From Candidatus Parabacteroides intestinavium (lineage in GTDB: Bacteria > Bacteroidota > Bacteroidia > Bacteroidales > Tannerellaceae): a DNA stretch of 7,159 bases. The position numbers were made by a program, and so were the translations under genes. The DNA lies in NCBI GenBank assembly GCA_019118725.1, contig DWYO01000129.1, forward strand, positions 1 to 7,159, given 5' to 3'. The notes beneath the pieces are model-generated. The model had not been told where the DNA came from. It saw only the letters and a list, made by a program, of their open reading frames with translations, and searched no databases. Shown piece by piece: positions 7,148 to 7,159 of the stretch. Position 1 is the stretch's first letter; each line of letters begins with the position of its first letter.

Positions 7148-7159
7148 GTTTTTCCAATG

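Overview
The window looks like chromosomal DNA from a member of the Bacteroidales, probably Bacteroides or a close relative. The grounds are a TlpA-type thioredoxin-fold protein of the kind common in that order, a GH32 enzyme with the extra N-terminal domain seen in Bacteroides fructanases, a PepSY-like (DUF2874-type) protein, and a promoter that fits the Bacteroides pattern (TTG, then TAnnTTTG) rather than the E. coli one. The species assignment is inference; no ribosomal or other marker gene is present.

Layout: two genes run rightward and three run leftward, and the two sets converge at about 2,176-2,251. Rightward: the 3' part of a thioredoxin-fold gene (1-582), then a complete yifB/comM-type AAA+ ATPase gene (637-2175). 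A hairpin that can serve both strands (2189-2230, T-rich tract to 2250) lies between the converging ends. Leftward, in transcription order: a secreted PepSY-like protein with a very acidic repeat tail (7059-6358), a secreted lysyl-endopeptidase-type serine peptidase ending in a type A type IX secretion (T9SS) sorting domain (6336-4108), and a secreted GH32 fructan or sucrose hydrolase (4072-2252). A promoter-like sequence sits just upstream of the first leftward gene (7093-7124), with a 13-bp inverted repeat behind it.

The three leftward genes are 21 and 35 bp apart. I found no TAnnTTTG box in the gap and flanking coding sequence I scanned ahead of the second and third genes, so they probably form one transcript. 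All three products carry signal peptides. The suggestive pair is the PepSY-like protein and the peptidase: the PepSY-like fold is linked to peptidase inhibition, and its gene lies directly before a protease made as a pro-enzyme. The GH32 gene has no SusC/SusD pair or sensor in the window, so any fructan-utilisation role is not supported by neighbours here. I see no tRNA, rRNA, CRISPR array, insertion sequence or phage gene. Apart from the partial gene at the left edge the genes look intact.
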